Positions 44,410 to 54,550 of a stretch of DNA of 64,000 nt are shown here, piece by piece; position 1 is the stretch's first letter, and each line of letters starts with the position of its first letter. This DNA comes from Streptomyces parvus. GTDB lineage: Bacteria > Actinomycetota > Actinomycetes > Streptomycetales > Streptomycetaceae. The stretch is taken from NCBI RefSeq assembly GCF_032121415.1, contig NZ_CP135079.1, positions 4,278,001 through 4,342,000 on the forward strand. The letters run 5' to 3'. A program made the translations under genes and the position numbers. The notes under the pieces were generated by a model, which did not search any database, had not been told where the DNA came from, and saw nothing but the letters and a program-made list of their open reading frames with translations.

Positions 44410-45618
44410 CTACCCGGCGCTCAGCACCGCACGGAGCCGGTCCAGGCCCCAGTCCAGGTCCTCCTTGGAGATCACCAGCGGCGGGGCGATCCGGATCGTC
44501 GAGCCGTGGGTGTCCTTCACCAGCACCCCCTGCTCCATCAGCTTCTCGGAGATCTCCCGGCCGGTGCCGAGCGCCGGAGCGATGTCCACCCCCGCCCACA
44601 GCCCCCGGCCGCGCACCGCCTCCACCGCGCCGCCGCCCGTCAACAGGCCCAGCTCCCGGTGCAGATGGTCGCCCAGCTCGGCCGCCCGCTGCTGGTACTC
44701 GCCGGTCCGCAGCATCGCGACCACCTCCAGCGCCACCGCGCACGCCAGCGGGTTCCCGCCGAAGGTGGAACCGTGCTCGCCGGGCCGGAACACCCCCAGC
44801 ACGTCCGCCGACGAGACCACCGCGGAGACCGGCACCACCCCGCCGCCCAGCGCCTTGCCGAGCACGTACATGTCCGGCACCACACCCTCGTGGTCCAGCG
44901 CGAACGTCTTCCCGGTCCGGCCCAGGCCCGACTGGATCTCGTCCGCGATGAACAGCACGTTCCGCTCGCGGGTCAGCTCGCGCACGCCGGGGAGATAGCC
45001 GGCCGGCGGCACCAGCACCCCCGCCTCGCCCTGGATCGGCTCGATCAGCACCGCCACGGTGTTCTCGGTCATCGCCTCCCGCATCGCGGTGAGATCCCCG
45101 TACGGGACGATCTCGAAGCCCGGGGTGTACGGGCCGAAGTCGGCCCGCGCCTCCGGGTCGGTCGAGAAGCTGACGATCGTCGTCGTGCGGCCGTGGAAGT
45201 TGTCCGAGGCCACGATGATCTTGGCCATGCCGTCCGGCACGCCCTTGACCCGGTAGCCCCACTTGCGGGCGGTCTTCACCGCGGTCTCCACGGCCTCCGC
45301 CCCGGTGTTCATCGGCAGCACCGTCTCCATGCCGCACAGCGCCGCCAGCTCCGTACAGAAGTCGGCGAACCGGTCGTGGTAGAAGGCCCTGGACGTCAGC
45401 GTGACGCGTTCCAGCTGGGCCTTGGCCGCGTCGATGAGCCGGCGGTTGCCATGGCCGAAATTGAGCGCCGAATACCCGGCGAGCATGTCGAGGTAGCGGC
45501 GGCCCTCGACATCGGTCATCCAGGCGCCCTCGGCCGAGGCCACGACGACCGGCAGCGGATGGTAGTTGTGCGCGCTGTGCGCCTCGGCGGAGGCGATGGC
45601 GGTTTCCGTGGTCGACAC
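44410..45618 (-). CDS. rocD: ornithine aminotransferase, 402 aa
   Basis: GTG start at 45618 with GGAGA four bases away; the longer frame upstream has non-coding composition. Class-III aminotransferase: MNTGAEAVETAVKTARKWGY (cofactor phosphate loop), FHGRTTTIVSFS, FIADEIQSGLGRTGK with Asp for PLP, and the Schiff-base Lys in VLGKALGGGVVPVSAV. SALNFGHGNRRLIDAAKAQLERVTLTSRAFY is typical of RocD. Converts ornithine and 2-oxoglutarate to glutamate semialdehyde and glutamate. The convergent GspS-like gene ends 10 bases away. Confidence 0.94.
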   Translation of the reverse strand: MSTTETAIASAEAHSAHNYHPLPVVVASAEGAWMTDVEGRRYLDMLAGYSALNFGHGNRRLIDAAKAQLERVTLTSRAFYHDRFADFCTELAALCGMETVLPMNTGAEAVETAVKTARKWGYRVKGVPDGMAKIIVASDNFHGRTTTIVSFSTDPEARADFGPYTPGFEIVPYGDLTAMREAMTENTVAVLIEPIQGEAGVLVPPAGYLPGVRELTRERNVLFIADEIQSGLGRTGKTFALDHEGVVPDMYVLGKALGGGVVPVSAVVSSADVLGVFRPGEHGSTFGGNPLACAVALEVVAMLRTGEYQQRAAELGDHLHRELGLLTGGGAVEAVRGRGLWAGVDIAPALGTGREISEKLMEQGVLVKDTHGSTIRIAPPLVISKEDLDWGLDRLRAVLSAG

Positions 45619-45843
45619 GGGGTCTCCGTTCGTCGTGCGGCTGGGCGGCGGGTGGTGCCCACTTTGTATCGTCGGCCGGGACCCGCGCCGGGAAACCTTC
45701 ATCCGGCGGCGCGCCCGCCGTCGCACGCCGGGCGCGCCGGAATGTGGGGTTCGTCTCAGCCGTGCGCTCCCGTGCTCCGGGACCGTGCGGTGACGCGCCC
45801 TTCCCGCCCCGCACCGGCTGCCGGAGATGCCCCGGGCACCTGA

Positions 45844-46923
<1,080 letters not shown>

Positions 46924-47044
46924 GTCCAAGGGCCCTGGCGAGATCATGGCCGCAGGGGTCACACTTGCGGCGGAACGCGCGGGCCGGACACCCGGCCCGC
47001 GCGGCATGACCGAAAACCGACCATCGACGACGGAGGAGAACGAC

Positions 47045-47647
47045 GTGGGGACCGTAACGCTCGGCGTTTCGATCGCGGTCCCGGAGCCCTACGGCAGCCT
47101 GCTCCAGGAACGCCGCGCGAGCTTCGGGGACCCTGCCGCCTACGGCATTCCCACCCACGTCACCCTGCTCCCGCCGACGGAGGCGGACGCGGCGGACCTG
47201 CCCGCGATCGAGGCGCATCTCGACACGATCGCCACGGCCGGCCGGCCGTTCCCGATGCGGCTGTCGGGCACCGGCACCTTCCGCCCGCTCTCGCCGGTCG
47301 TCTTCGTCCAGGTCGTCGCGGGCGCCTCGGCCTGCTCCTGGCTCCAGAAGCGGGTCCGGGACGCCTCCGGGCCCCTGGTCCGCGAGCTCCAGTTCCCGTA
47401 CCACCCGCACGTCACCGTGGCCCACGGCATCTCCGAGGAGGCCATGGACCGGGCCTACGAGGATCTCGCCGACTACGAGGCCGCCTGGACCTGCGGTTCC
47501 TTCGCCCTGTACGAGCAGGGGCCGGACGCGGTCTGGCGCAAGCTCCGCGACTTCCCCTTCGGCGGAGGCGGCGGCGTGCCCGCCGTCCCCGCCCAGGGCG
47601 GCTACACCATCGAAGCGTCGTCGTCGGCCCCGTCGCTGCGGCCCTGA
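47045..47647 (+). CDS. 2'-5' RNA ligase family (2H phosphoesterase) protein, 200 aa
   Basis: GTG 47045 preceded by GGAGGAG. Both H-x-T motifs of the 2H superfamily are present: PTHVTLLPP (His38, Thr40) and PHVTVAHG (His122, Thr124). The family includes LigT/CPDase-type enzymes hydrolysing 2',3'- or 1'',2''-cyclic phosphates. Lies 121 bases behind trpS on the same strand, a conserved neighbour in Streptomyces. The C-terminus is Gly/Ser/Ala-rich. Confidence 0.92.
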   Translation: MGTVTLGVSIAVPEPYGSLLQERRASFGDPAAYGIPTHVTLLPPTEADAADLPAIEAHLDTIATAGRPFPMRLSGTGTFRPLSPVVFVQVVAGASACSWLQKRVRDASGPLVRELQFPYHPHVTVAHGISEEAMDRAYEDLADYEAAWTCGSFALYEQGPDAVWRKLRDFPFGGGGGVPAVPAQGGYTIEASSSAPSLRP

Positions 47648-47686
47648 GAGCACCCTGCCCCGGCCCGACAGGCCGGACCGGCAGCC

Positions 47687-48442
47687 TCAGAGCGGCAGCC
47701 GCCGGAACAGCGGGCGCGGCATGTGCCGCAGCGCCGCCATCACCACCCGCAGCGAACCGGGCACCCACACGGTCTCCGAACGCCGCCGCAGCCCCGTGAC
47801 GATCGCCGCCGCGACCTCCTCGGGCCCGGTCGCGAGCGGCTGCTCCGGCAGCCCCGCCGTGGCCCGGGTCCGGACGAACCCCGGCCGGACCACCATCACC
47901 TGCACCCCGGTCCCCTGGAGCGCGTCGCCGAGCCCCTGGGCGAAGGCGTCGAGCCCCGCCTTGCTGGAGCCGTAGATGAAGTCCGCGCGCCGGGCGCGCT
48001 CCCCGGCCACCGAGGACAGCACCACCAGCGAACCGTGCCCCTGCGCCTGCAGTGCGCCGGCGCACACCAGCCCGGCGGAGACCGCCCCCGTGTAGTTGGT
48101 CTGGGCGACCCGGACCGCGGCCATCGGCTCCTCCTCGTCCCGCGCCTGATCGCCGAGGACCCCGAACGCCATCAGCACCACGTCGATGTCGCCCTCCGCG
48201 AAGACCTTGCCGAGGGTGGCCTCGTGGGAGGCGGAGTCCAGCGCGTCGAAGTCGACGGTGTGCACGTCGGCCCCGCGCCCGCGCAGTTCGGCGGCGGCCG
48301 CGTCCAGGGCGGGGGAGGGGCGCCCGGCCAGCCAGACGCGGCGGGTGCGCAGGGCGATCAGCCGACGCGCGGTGGCCAGGGCGATCTCGGAGGTCCCGCC
48401 GAGGACGAGCAGGGACTGCGGGGCGCCGAAGGCATCCTTCAC
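47687..48442 (-). CDS. dprE2: decaprenylphosphoryl-2-keto-ribose reductase-like SDR, 251 aa
   Basis: GTG start at 48442 behind AGGAG (7-base spacer). Short-chain dehydrogenase with LLVLGGTSEIALATARRL (NAD-binding), VDFDALD, catalytic Ser in VVLSSVAGERAR and the Y-x3-K pair in FIYGSSKAGLDAF. Together with DprE1 it epimerises polyprenylphosphoryl ribose to arabinose via a 2-keto intermediate. It lies 43 bases downstream of dprE1 on the same strand, confirming the pair. Streptomyces lack mycobacterial arabinogalactan, so the end product is uncertain. Confidence 0.9.
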   Translation of the reverse strand: MKDAFGAPQSLLVLGGTSEIALATARRLIALRTRRVWLAGRPSPALDAAAAELRGRGADVHTVDFDALDSASHEATLGKVFAEGDIDVVLMAFGVLGDQARDEEEPMAAVRVAQTNYTGAVSAGLVCAGALQAQGHGSLVVLSSVAGERARRADFIYGSSKAGLDAFAQGLGDALQGTGVQVMVVRPGFVRTRATAGLPEQPLATGPEEVAAAIVTGLRRRSETVWVPGSLRVVMAALRHMPRPLFRRLPL

Positions 48443-48485
48443 GGAAATCTCCTGGTCAGATGGGGTGGGATTCTTTGAGCGCCGG

Positions 48486-49847
48486 TCACAGTCCGAGCCG
48501 CCGCGACAGGTCCGAGCGGAACGCCCCCGTCGGGTCCAGCCGCGCCCGCAGCTCCCGGAACTCCGCCAGCCGCGGGTACATCGCGGCCGCCGTCTCCGGC
48601 CGCATCCGGGAGTCCTTCGCCAGGCAGACCCGGCCCCCGGCGGCGGCCACCTCCTCGTCGACGCCGTCGAGGAAGAGGGCCAGGCCGGGCAGGGCCGCGG
48701 GCAGATCCAGCTCCAGGGACCAGCCGGGCGCGGCGAACGACAGCAGACCGGGATCCGCCGCCCCGAACCGCTGGAGGACGGCCCGCACGGCGGGACTCCG
48801 GCGCGCCGCGATCCGGCGCACCACCCGGTGCAGGGTCTCCTCCTGGCCGTACCCGACGGTGAACCGGTAGCGCACCAGACCGCCTCGGCCGTAGAGCGGG
48901 CGTACGTCCGGGAGGGCGTCCGACGCGTGGAAGAAGGCGGGGACGGGGCGCAGTTCACCGGTCCGCGCGCGGGGCGTGCCGCGGTAGCGGACCTCGTTGC
49001 ACAGGGCGGCCGCTGGGCCGAGGAGCCCGCCCGGCAGCGGCGGGAGGCCGGGGAGGAGGGATCTCCCCGGCGCTGCTCCGGGGCGCCGGGAGAGCCGAGT
49101 GCGCCCCGCGTGCGCCGGGCGCATATCGGGAGTCGCGTGCTCCCCCCGGGTGAGGACCCCGCGCCCGGTCGCCCGGCCCCGGGCCATCAGATCGACCCAG
49201 GCCGAGGCGTACGGCAGCCGGTCGCCGCCCGCGGTGAGACGGGCCAGCAGATCGTCCAGGTCCCCGGCGCGCTCGGTGGAGACCGCCATCAGCCCCGTGG
49301 TGACGCGCCGGAGGCGGAGCGTGGCGCCCAGGACCACCCCGGTCAGCCCGAGGCCCCCGGCGGTCGCGTCGAAGAGGGTGGTGCCCGGCAGCACCGTACG
49401 CACCTCGCCGTCGGCGGTGAGCAGCTCCAGGGCGCTCACGTGCCGGGTGAACGAACCCGCTCGCCGGTGGTCGAGCCCGGGCAGATCGGAGGCGATCGCC
49501 CCGCCGACCGTCACCCTGCCGGTCCCCGGCAGGACCGGCGGCAGCCAGCCCAGCGGCAGCAGGACCCGCAGCAGCCGCTCCAGACTCACGCCCGCGTCGC
49601 AGCGCACCACGCCGGCGGTGGCGTCCACCCCGCCGATCCTGGCCAGGCCCGACAGATCGAGCACCGAGCCGCCCGCGTTCTGCGCCGCGTCCCCGGGCGA
49701 CCGCCCGAGCCCGCGCGCGATGACACCCCGGGGCCCGCGCCCCCGGACGACGGCGGCCGCCTCCTCGTCACCACGGGGGCGGAACCGCACGGCGGTCGTC
49801 GGGGCGGTGCGGCCCCAGCCGGTCAAGGACACCGTGTCGACGGACAT
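48486..49847 (-). CDS. dprE1: decaprenylphosphoryl-ribose 2-oxidase-like flavoprotein, 453 aa
   Basis: VAO-type FAD oxidoreductase: GVIARGLGRSPGDAAQNAGG, VLPGTGRVTVGGAIASDLPG, AGSFTRHVSALELLTADGE and GLGLTGVVLGATL closely track M. tuberculosis DprE1. The C-terminal AKDSR keeps the catalytic Lys (Lys411 here, Lys418 in M. tuberculosis). At the benzothiazinone-reactive Cys387 position (GWNIC in M. tuberculosis) this protein has Glu379 (GWSLE). A Pro/Gly/Arg-rich disordered-loop region (about 240-285) differs from the mycobacterial enzyme. ATG 49847 has no clear SD. Oxidises the 2-OH of decaprenylphosphoryl-ribose before DprE2 reduction. Confidence 0.9.
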   Translation of the reverse strand: MSVDTVSLTGWGRTAPTTAVRFRPRGDEEAAAVVRGRGPRGVIARGLGRSPGDAAQNAGGSVLDLSGLARIGGVDATAGVVRCDAGVSLERLLRVLLPLGWLPPVLPGTGRVTVGGAIASDLPGLDHRRAGSFTRHVSALELLTADGEVRTVLPGTTLFDATAGGLGLTGVVLGATLRLRRVTTGLMAVSTERAGDLDDLLARLTAGGDRLPYASAWVDLMARGRATGRGVLTRGEHATPDMRPAHAGRTRLSRRPGAAPGRSLLPGLPPLPGGLLGPAAALCNEVRYRGTPRARTGELRPVPAFFHASDALPDVRPLYGRGGLVRYRFTVGYGQEETLHRVVRRIAARRSPAVRAVLQRFGAADPGLLSFAAPGWSLELDLPAALPGLALFLDGVDEEVAAAGGRVCLAKDSRMRPETAAAMYPRLAEFRELRARLDPTGAFRSDLSRRLGL

Positions 49848-50020
49848 GAGGGTGACCGTATCGTCCTGGAAATCCGGTTTGCGGCATTGGTGAATTCGCT
49901 CACCGGAACGGGTGATGGAGTGAGTGTCAGCGCAGGGTGACGGAGCTCCGCCGGGCGCGTCCGGGAGAGTCCGGGGCGGGGCCCCTGGTGTTCCGGGCTC
50001 AGGAGGGTACGCGTGACGTC

Positions 50021-50980
50021 ATGGACTGGCTGAAAAAACTCCCGGTGATCGGGCCCCTGGTCGCCCGGCTGATGGAGACGCACGCCTGGCGTTCCTACGA
50101 GCGGCTGGACCGGGTCCACTGGGCCAGGCTCGCGGCGGCGATCACCTTCATCAGCTTTCTCGCCCTCTTCCCGCTGATCGCGGTGGGCGCGGCGATCGCC
50201 GCGGCGCTGCTGAGCGACAAGCAGCTCGACACCATCAAGGACAAGCTCGCCGACCAGGTGCCCGGCATCTCCGACCAGCTCGGCATCGACGCTCTGGTCG
50301 CCAACGCGGGCACGGTCGGCCTGGTGGCCGGTGCGCTGCTGCTCTTCACCGGCGTCGGCTGGATCGGCTCGCTGCGCGAGTGCCTGCGCGCGGTCTGGGA
50401 ACTGGACGACGTCCAGGAGGCCAATCCCGTCGTCGCCAAGGTGAAGGACGCCGTGCTGCTGGTCGGCCTCGGCGGCGCGGGGCTCGTCACCCTGGCGGTC
50501 TCCACCGTCGGTTCGACGGCGGTCGGCTGGACCGCCGACCAGATCGGCATCCCCGAGGACGGGGCCGGCGGCATTCTCCTGCGGGTGGCCGCGCTGGCGG
50601 TCGCGGTCGTCGCCGACTTCCTGCTGCTGCTCTACCTGCTGACCCTGCTGCCCGGAGTGGAGCCGCCCCGGCGGCGGCTGGTGGTAGCGGCGCTGATCGG
50701 GGCGGTCGGCTTCGAACTGCTCAAGCTGTTGCTCGGCAGCTACATGAGGGACGTGGCGGGCAAGAGCATGTACGGCGCGTTCGGCGTGCCGATCGCCCTG
50801 CTCCTGTGGATCAACTTCACCGCGAAGCTGCTGCTGTTCTGCGCCGCGTGGACGGCGACCGGGAGCAAGGAGGAGGAGGGCGTGGGGCAGACGGACGAGC
50901 GGGCCGGGGCGGAGAAGGAAGCCGGGGCGGAGCAGAAGGCCGCCGGGGCCGAGGCACCCGGCGGCTCGACCCGGGCCTAG
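50021..50980 (+). CDS. YihY/BrkB-family inner membrane protein, 319 aa
   Basis: ATG 50021 (MDWLKKLP); AGGAGG lies 14 bases upstream, slightly far. About six transmembrane helices: ITFISFLALFPLIAVGAAIAAALL, GTVGLVAGALLLFTGVGWIGSLRECLRAVWEL, AVLLVGLGGAGLVTLAVSTVG, and three more through WINFTAKLLLFCAAW. The YihY hallmark LIGAVGFELLKLLLGSYM is present. Function unknown, formerly and wrongly called RNase BN. The stop codon is formed by the TA of a MITE insertion site plus the first base of the element. Divergent from dprE1. Confidence 0.92.
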   Translation: MDWLKKLPVIGPLVARLMETHAWRSYERLDRVHWARLAAAITFISFLALFPLIAVGAAIAAALLSDKQLDTIKDKLADQVPGISDQLGIDALVANAGTVGLVAGALLLFTGVGWIGSLRECLRAVWELDDVQEANPVVAKVKDAVLLVGLGGAGLVTLAVSTVGSTAVGWTADQIGIPEDGAGGILLRVAALAVAVVADFLLLLYLLTLLPGVEPPRRRLVVAALIGAVGFELLKLLLGSYMRDVAGKSMYGAFGVPIALLLWINFTAKLLLFCAAWTATGSKEEEGVGQTDERAGAEKEAGAEQKAAGAEAPGGSTRA

Positions 50981-51139
50981 GGGCTTTCGTTTGGATCAGG
51001 TCGGGTCAGAGAGCGGGGTCCGGTGCGTGCAGTTGCAAGGCGGAGGATCGAGGCAACGCGGAGCGTTGGTGATTGACGACAACGCCGCAGATGCGCGTGC
51101 CGGGGCCCGCGAGCCCGACATGATCCAAACGAGAGGCCC
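50980..51139. mobile_element. 160-bp MITE-like element with TA target-site duplication
   Basis: The ends at 50980 and 51139 form 26-base inverted repeats identical at 23 positions, both containing TCGTTTGGATCA and GTCGGG. The element is flanked on both sides by TA (50978-50979 and 51140-51141), as produced by IS630/Tc1-mariner transposases. It has no coding capacity. The interior is partly self-complementary and contains a small hairpin around CAACGCGGAGCGTTG. It sits exactly between two convergent genes and completes the TAG stop codon of each. Confidence 0.85.
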
Positions 51140-52482
51140 TAAGACTTGTCTGCGGGCTTGCCGGCGGAGCCGGCCGGCTCCGCCGCCTCCGCGGTCCCAC
51201 CCGCGTCCTTCGTCTCCGGTGCGTCCGCCGTCGGCGCGGTGCGGCCGCCCAGGCCCGGCAGCGGCCAGCGGCGGTTGACCAGGTACACCGCGGCGGCCAC
51301 GGCCACCAGCAGACCGCCGATGATCGCCAGGGCGACCCCGGCCCCGCCGGAACCCTTCCCCGTGGAGGCGTGCGTGGCCTCCGCCTGGCCCCCCGTGCCC
51401 TGGTCGGCGCCGGCGGCGGGCGCCGCACCCTTGCCGCCGGTCGAGGCGCCGGTGTCCACGGACTTCGGCGGAACGAGCTGGCCGACCGGGGTCACCTTGC
51501 CGCTGGCGGCGAAGCCCCAGTCGAGCAGGTGGGCGGCCTCCTTGTAGACGGCGTGGCTCTCCTCCGCGGACGGGTTCATCACCGTGACCAGGAGGACCTT
51601 GCCGTTGCGCTCGGCGACACCGGTGAAGGTGTTGCCCGCGTGGGTGGTGTAGCCGTTCTTGACGCCTGCGATGCCCTGGTACGGATCCACGCCGATGTCC
51701 CCGGTGATCAGCCGGTTGGTGTTCTGGATCTCGAAGGACTCGCGCTTCTTGCCCTTCTTCTTCTCGCCGGGGAAGTCGGCCGAGGCGGTCGCCGCGTACT
51801 CGCGGAAGTCCTTCTTCTGCATCCCGCTGCGGGCGATCAGCGTCAGGTCGTACGCGCTGGAGACCTGGCGCGGCGCGTCGTACCCGTCCGGCGAGACCAC
51901 CACGGTGTCCAGGGCCTGGAGCTCCTCCGCGTGCTTCTGCATCGCGGCCACCGTCTGCGGGACCCCGCCGTACATCTCGGAGAGGACGTGCACCGCGTCG
52001 TTGCCCGACCGCAGGAACACCCCGAGCCACAGGTCGTGGACCGTGTAGGTGTGGTCCTCCTTGATCCCGACCAGGCTGCTGCCCTCGCCGACCCCCGCCA
52101 GCTCGCTCTCCGACACCTTGTGGGTCTGGGTGGGCTGGAGGGCGGGCAGCACCGTGTCCGCGAAGAGCATCTTCAGGGTGGAGGCCGGGGGCAGCCGCCA
52201 GTGCGCGTTGTGCGCCGCCAGGACGTCCCCGCTCTCCGCGTCCGCGACGATCCAGGACCGGCCCGACAGCTTCTTCGGCAGCACCGGCGCCCCCGCACCC
52301 AGGTTGACCTGGGTGCCGGCCTTGCCGAGCTGCTCCCCGCCGAGGCTGGACATCGTGCTCGGCGGCTTCGGCTGTTTGTCGTCGCCCTTGTCCTTGTCGG
52401 CCGCTACGGCCGGGCTGAGGACGAAACCGGACAACAAGGCGGCGGATGTGACCGTGAGGGCGATCTTTTTCAGAACAGGCAC
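51139..52482 (-). CDS. D-alanyl-D-alanine carboxypeptidase (PBP5/DacA-like), 447 aa
   Basis: GTG start at 52482 (VPVLKKIALTVTS); longer in-frame starts are atypical. Signal peptide about 1-28 (SPAVA|AD). Serine-type penicillin-binding fold: S101-T-L-K104 (PPASTLKM), S159-G-N161 and KNG at 275-277 replacing the usual KTG, as in several actinobacterial family members. A Gly/Ala/Thr linker precedes a C-terminal transmembrane helix (about 385-407) and a short cytosolic tail. Removes the terminal D-Ala of pentapeptide stems. The stop TAG borders the MITE. Monocistronic, divergent from the SCO4848-family gene. Confidence 0.93.
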   Translation of the reverse strand: MPVLKKIALTVTSAALLSGFVLSPAVAADKDKGDDKQPKPPSTMSSLGGEQLGKAGTQVNLGAGAPVLPKKLSGRSWIVADAESGDVLAAHNAHWRLPPASTLKMLFADTVLPALQPTQTHKVSESELAGVGEGSSLVGIKEDHTYTVHDLWLGVFLRSGNDAVHVLSEMYGGVPQTVAAMQKHAEELQALDTVVVSPDGYDAPRQVSSAYDLTLIARSGMQKKDFREYAATASADFPGEKKKGKKRESFEIQNTNRLITGDIGVDPYQGIAGVKNGYTTHAGNTFTGVAERNGKVLLVTVMNPSAEESHAVYKEAAHLLDWGFAASGKVTPVGQLVPPKSVDTGASTGGKGAAPAAGADQGTGGQAEATHASTGKGSGGAGVALAIIGGLLVAVAAAVYLVNRRWPLPGLGGRTAPTADAPETKDAGGTAEAAEPAGSAGKPADKS

Positions 52483-52615
52483 GGTCGGAAACGTACAGGG
52501 CGAAGTTGGGGATGAGGACCCGGACCGGCTGACCCGCCGCAGGGAACGCCAGGACGGCCCCGTTCGGAGGCCACCCCGGAGGAAGGGGCCGGGGGACGAC
52601 GGCGATACTGGACCC

Positions 52616-52861
52616 ATGAAGCTCAGCCGCCGCGTGTCCTGGTTCCTGCTCGCGTTCGGGGTGTGGAGCTGGTTCATCTGGATCACTTTCGTCAAAAATC
52701 TATGGCAGGACGGCAGTGGCCTCGCCTTCGACGACGCGGGTGATCCGACCGGCTACTTCTGGGTGCACCTGCTGCTCGCCGTCACGTCCTTTCTTCTGGG
52801 GACGGCGGTCGGCGTGATCGGGTTGCGCGGAGTCCGGGCTTTGCGCGACACGCGCGCATGA
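52616..52861 (+). CDS. SCO4848-family membrane protein, 81 aa
   Basis: ATG 52616. Two transmembrane segments: about 8-28 (VSWFLLAFGVWSWFIWITFV) and 50-70 (WVHLLLAVTSFLLGTAVGVIG), with conserved KNLWQDGSGLAFDDAGDPTGYFWVH between. This matches the small family named after S. coelicolor SCO4848. Function unknown. It precedes the metallophosphoesterase by 24 bases and is probably co-transcribed with it. Confidence 0.9.
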   Translation: MKLSRRVSWFLLAFGVWSWFIWITFVKNLWQDGSGLAFDDAGDPTGYFWVHLLLAVTSFLLGTAVGVIGLRGVRALRDTRA

Positions 52862-52885
52862 CGACGGGAACATGGGGAAGCTCGG

Positions 52886-54280
52886 ATGGCTGCAGTGGTC
52901 TTCGCTCTGGTGGGGCTCGTCGTGCTGGCGCTGCTCGGCGCCGTGCACCGGTACGTGTGGCGGCGCTTCGTCGGTGACACGACGGCGCCCGGCAGCCGGC
53001 TGCGCCGGGCGGGCACCGTCGCCGTCTTCGTCCTGCCCCTGCTGAGCGTCGGCGCCATGACGTCCGGCCGGGTGGGCGCCCCCTTCCGGCTCCAGCAGGC
53101 GCTCGCCTGGCCGGGCTTCCTGTGGCTGGCCTGCCTGCTCTATCTGACGCTGGCGCTGCTCGTGGGCGAGGTCGTACGCCCGGTGCTCCTGCGCGTCCTC
53201 ACCCGGCGGGACGCGGCGCGGGCGGAGGCGGAAACCGGAACGGCTTTGGGAACCCTCACGGAGACTTCCACCACCCCCACGGAGGTCCGGGACGAGGCCC
53301 GTCCCCGTACCGAGGACCTGGTGACGTCCGGGTCCGCCGGAGCCTCCGCCCCCTCGGAAGCGGTGGCGCGTACGGCATCCGAGGCTCCCGACCCCGTGGC
53401 GGAACCGGAAACGGAACCGGCAGCCACCACCCCCGCTCCCGCCCTGGTCCCCCACCCCTCCCGCCGGCTCTTCGTCTCCCGGGTCGTCGGGGGCGCGGCG
53501 GCCGCCGCCGGGCTCGCGACCGTCGGGTACGGGGCCTACGGCGTGCTGCGCGGGCCGAGCGTCAAGCGGATCACCGTCCCGCTCGCCAAACTGCCCCGCG
53601 CCGCCCACGGCTTCCGGATCGCCGTGGTCAGCGACATCCACATCGGCCCGATCCTGGGCCGCGCCCACACCCGCCGGATCGTCGACACCATCAACGCGAC
53701 CTCGCCCGACCTGGTCGCCGTCGTCGGCGACCTCGTCGACGGGTCCGTCGCGGACCTCGGCTCCGCCGCCGAACCGCTGGCCGCCCTGCGCGCCCGGCAC
53801 GGCAGTTACTTCGTCACCGGCAACCACGAGTACTTCTCCGGCGCCGAGCAGTGGGTCGACCACGTCCGCGAACTCGGTCTGGTCCCGCTGGAGAACGCCC
53901 GGGTCGAGATCGAGGGCTTCGACCTCGCCGGCGTCAACGACATCGCGGGCGAGACCGAGGGGCAGGGGCCCGACTTCGGCCGCGCGCTGGGCGACCGGGA
54001 CCGGGGTCGCGCCGCGGTCCTGATGGCGCACCAGCCGGTCGTCATCCACGACGCCGTCGAGCACGGCGTCGACCTGCAACTCTCCGGCCACACCCACGGC
54101 GGCCAGCTCTGGCCCGGTAACTACTTGGCCGAGCTGGCCAATCCCACCGTCGCCGGCCTCGAACGCTACGGCGACACCCAGCTGTTCGTCTCGCGCGGCG
54201 CGGGCGCCTGGGGCCCGCCCGTCCGGGTGGGCGCCCCGTCCGACATCACGGTCGTGGAGCTGGCCTCCCGTCAGGCGTAG
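52886..54280 (+). CDS. membrane metallophosphoesterase, 464 aa
   Basis: N-terminal half has about four transmembrane segments (residues 2-30, 45-65, 75-100 and near 200-220) with an acidic Thr/Pro-rich loop between (about 110-190). The calcineurin-like domain starts at about 245: VSDIHIGPILGRAH, VGDLVDG, TGNHEYFSG, LMAHQPV and SGHTHGGQLWPGNY, the full set of two-metal ligands. Related to YkuE/UDP-diacylglucosamine-type phosphoesterases, so a lipid or cell-wall precursor substrate is plausible. Follows the SCO4848-family gene closely. Confidence 0.93.
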   Translation: MAAVVFALVGLVVLALLGAVHRYVWRRFVGDTTAPGSRLRRAGTVAVFVLPLLSVGAMTSGRVGAPFRLQQALAWPGFLWLACLLYLTLALLVGEVVRPVLLRVLTRRDAARAEAETGTALGTLTETSTTPTEVRDEARPRTEDLVTSGSAGASAPSEAVARTASEAPDPVAEPETEPAATTPAPALVPHPSRRLFVSRVVGGAAAAAGLATVGYGAYGVLRGPSVKRITVPLAKLPRAAHGFRIAVVSDIHIGPILGRAHTRRIVDTINATSPDLVAVVGDLVDGSVADLGSAAEPLAALRARHGSYFVTGNHEYFSGAEQWVDHVRELGLVPLENARVEIEGFDLAGVNDIAGETEGQGPDFGRALGDRDRGRAAVLMAHQPVVIHDAVEHGVDLQLSGHTHGGQLWPGNYLAELANPTVAGLERYGDTQLFVSRGAGAWGPPVRVGAPSDITVVELASRQA

Positions 54281-54550
54281 GCGTTGCGGGTGCGACGGTC
54301 CGGAACCCTCCGGTCCGTCATCATGAAATCCACACCGGTGCGTCACCGTCAGCTACGGAAACCCGCAGGTCGAAGGCAGGAAACAGCCTTTTCGGACAGG
54401 GCTCCCCGCCCGTGTCCAATAAAAGGCTGTGAGTGCCCCATTTACTCTTCCAGATGTGAAAATCGTGTGATTGGGTAAGCGCGAACATGCGGCGATGTGC
54501 GCGTCACAAACGCGACCGCCGAGGTGGGGCTGGTAAGGGAGAGCACGGCA

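Noticed and set aside
47648-47686. Terminator between the 2H phosphoesterase and dprE2 genes
   Set aside because: Only a short imperfect CCGGCC/GGCCGG pairing is present, too weak to call.
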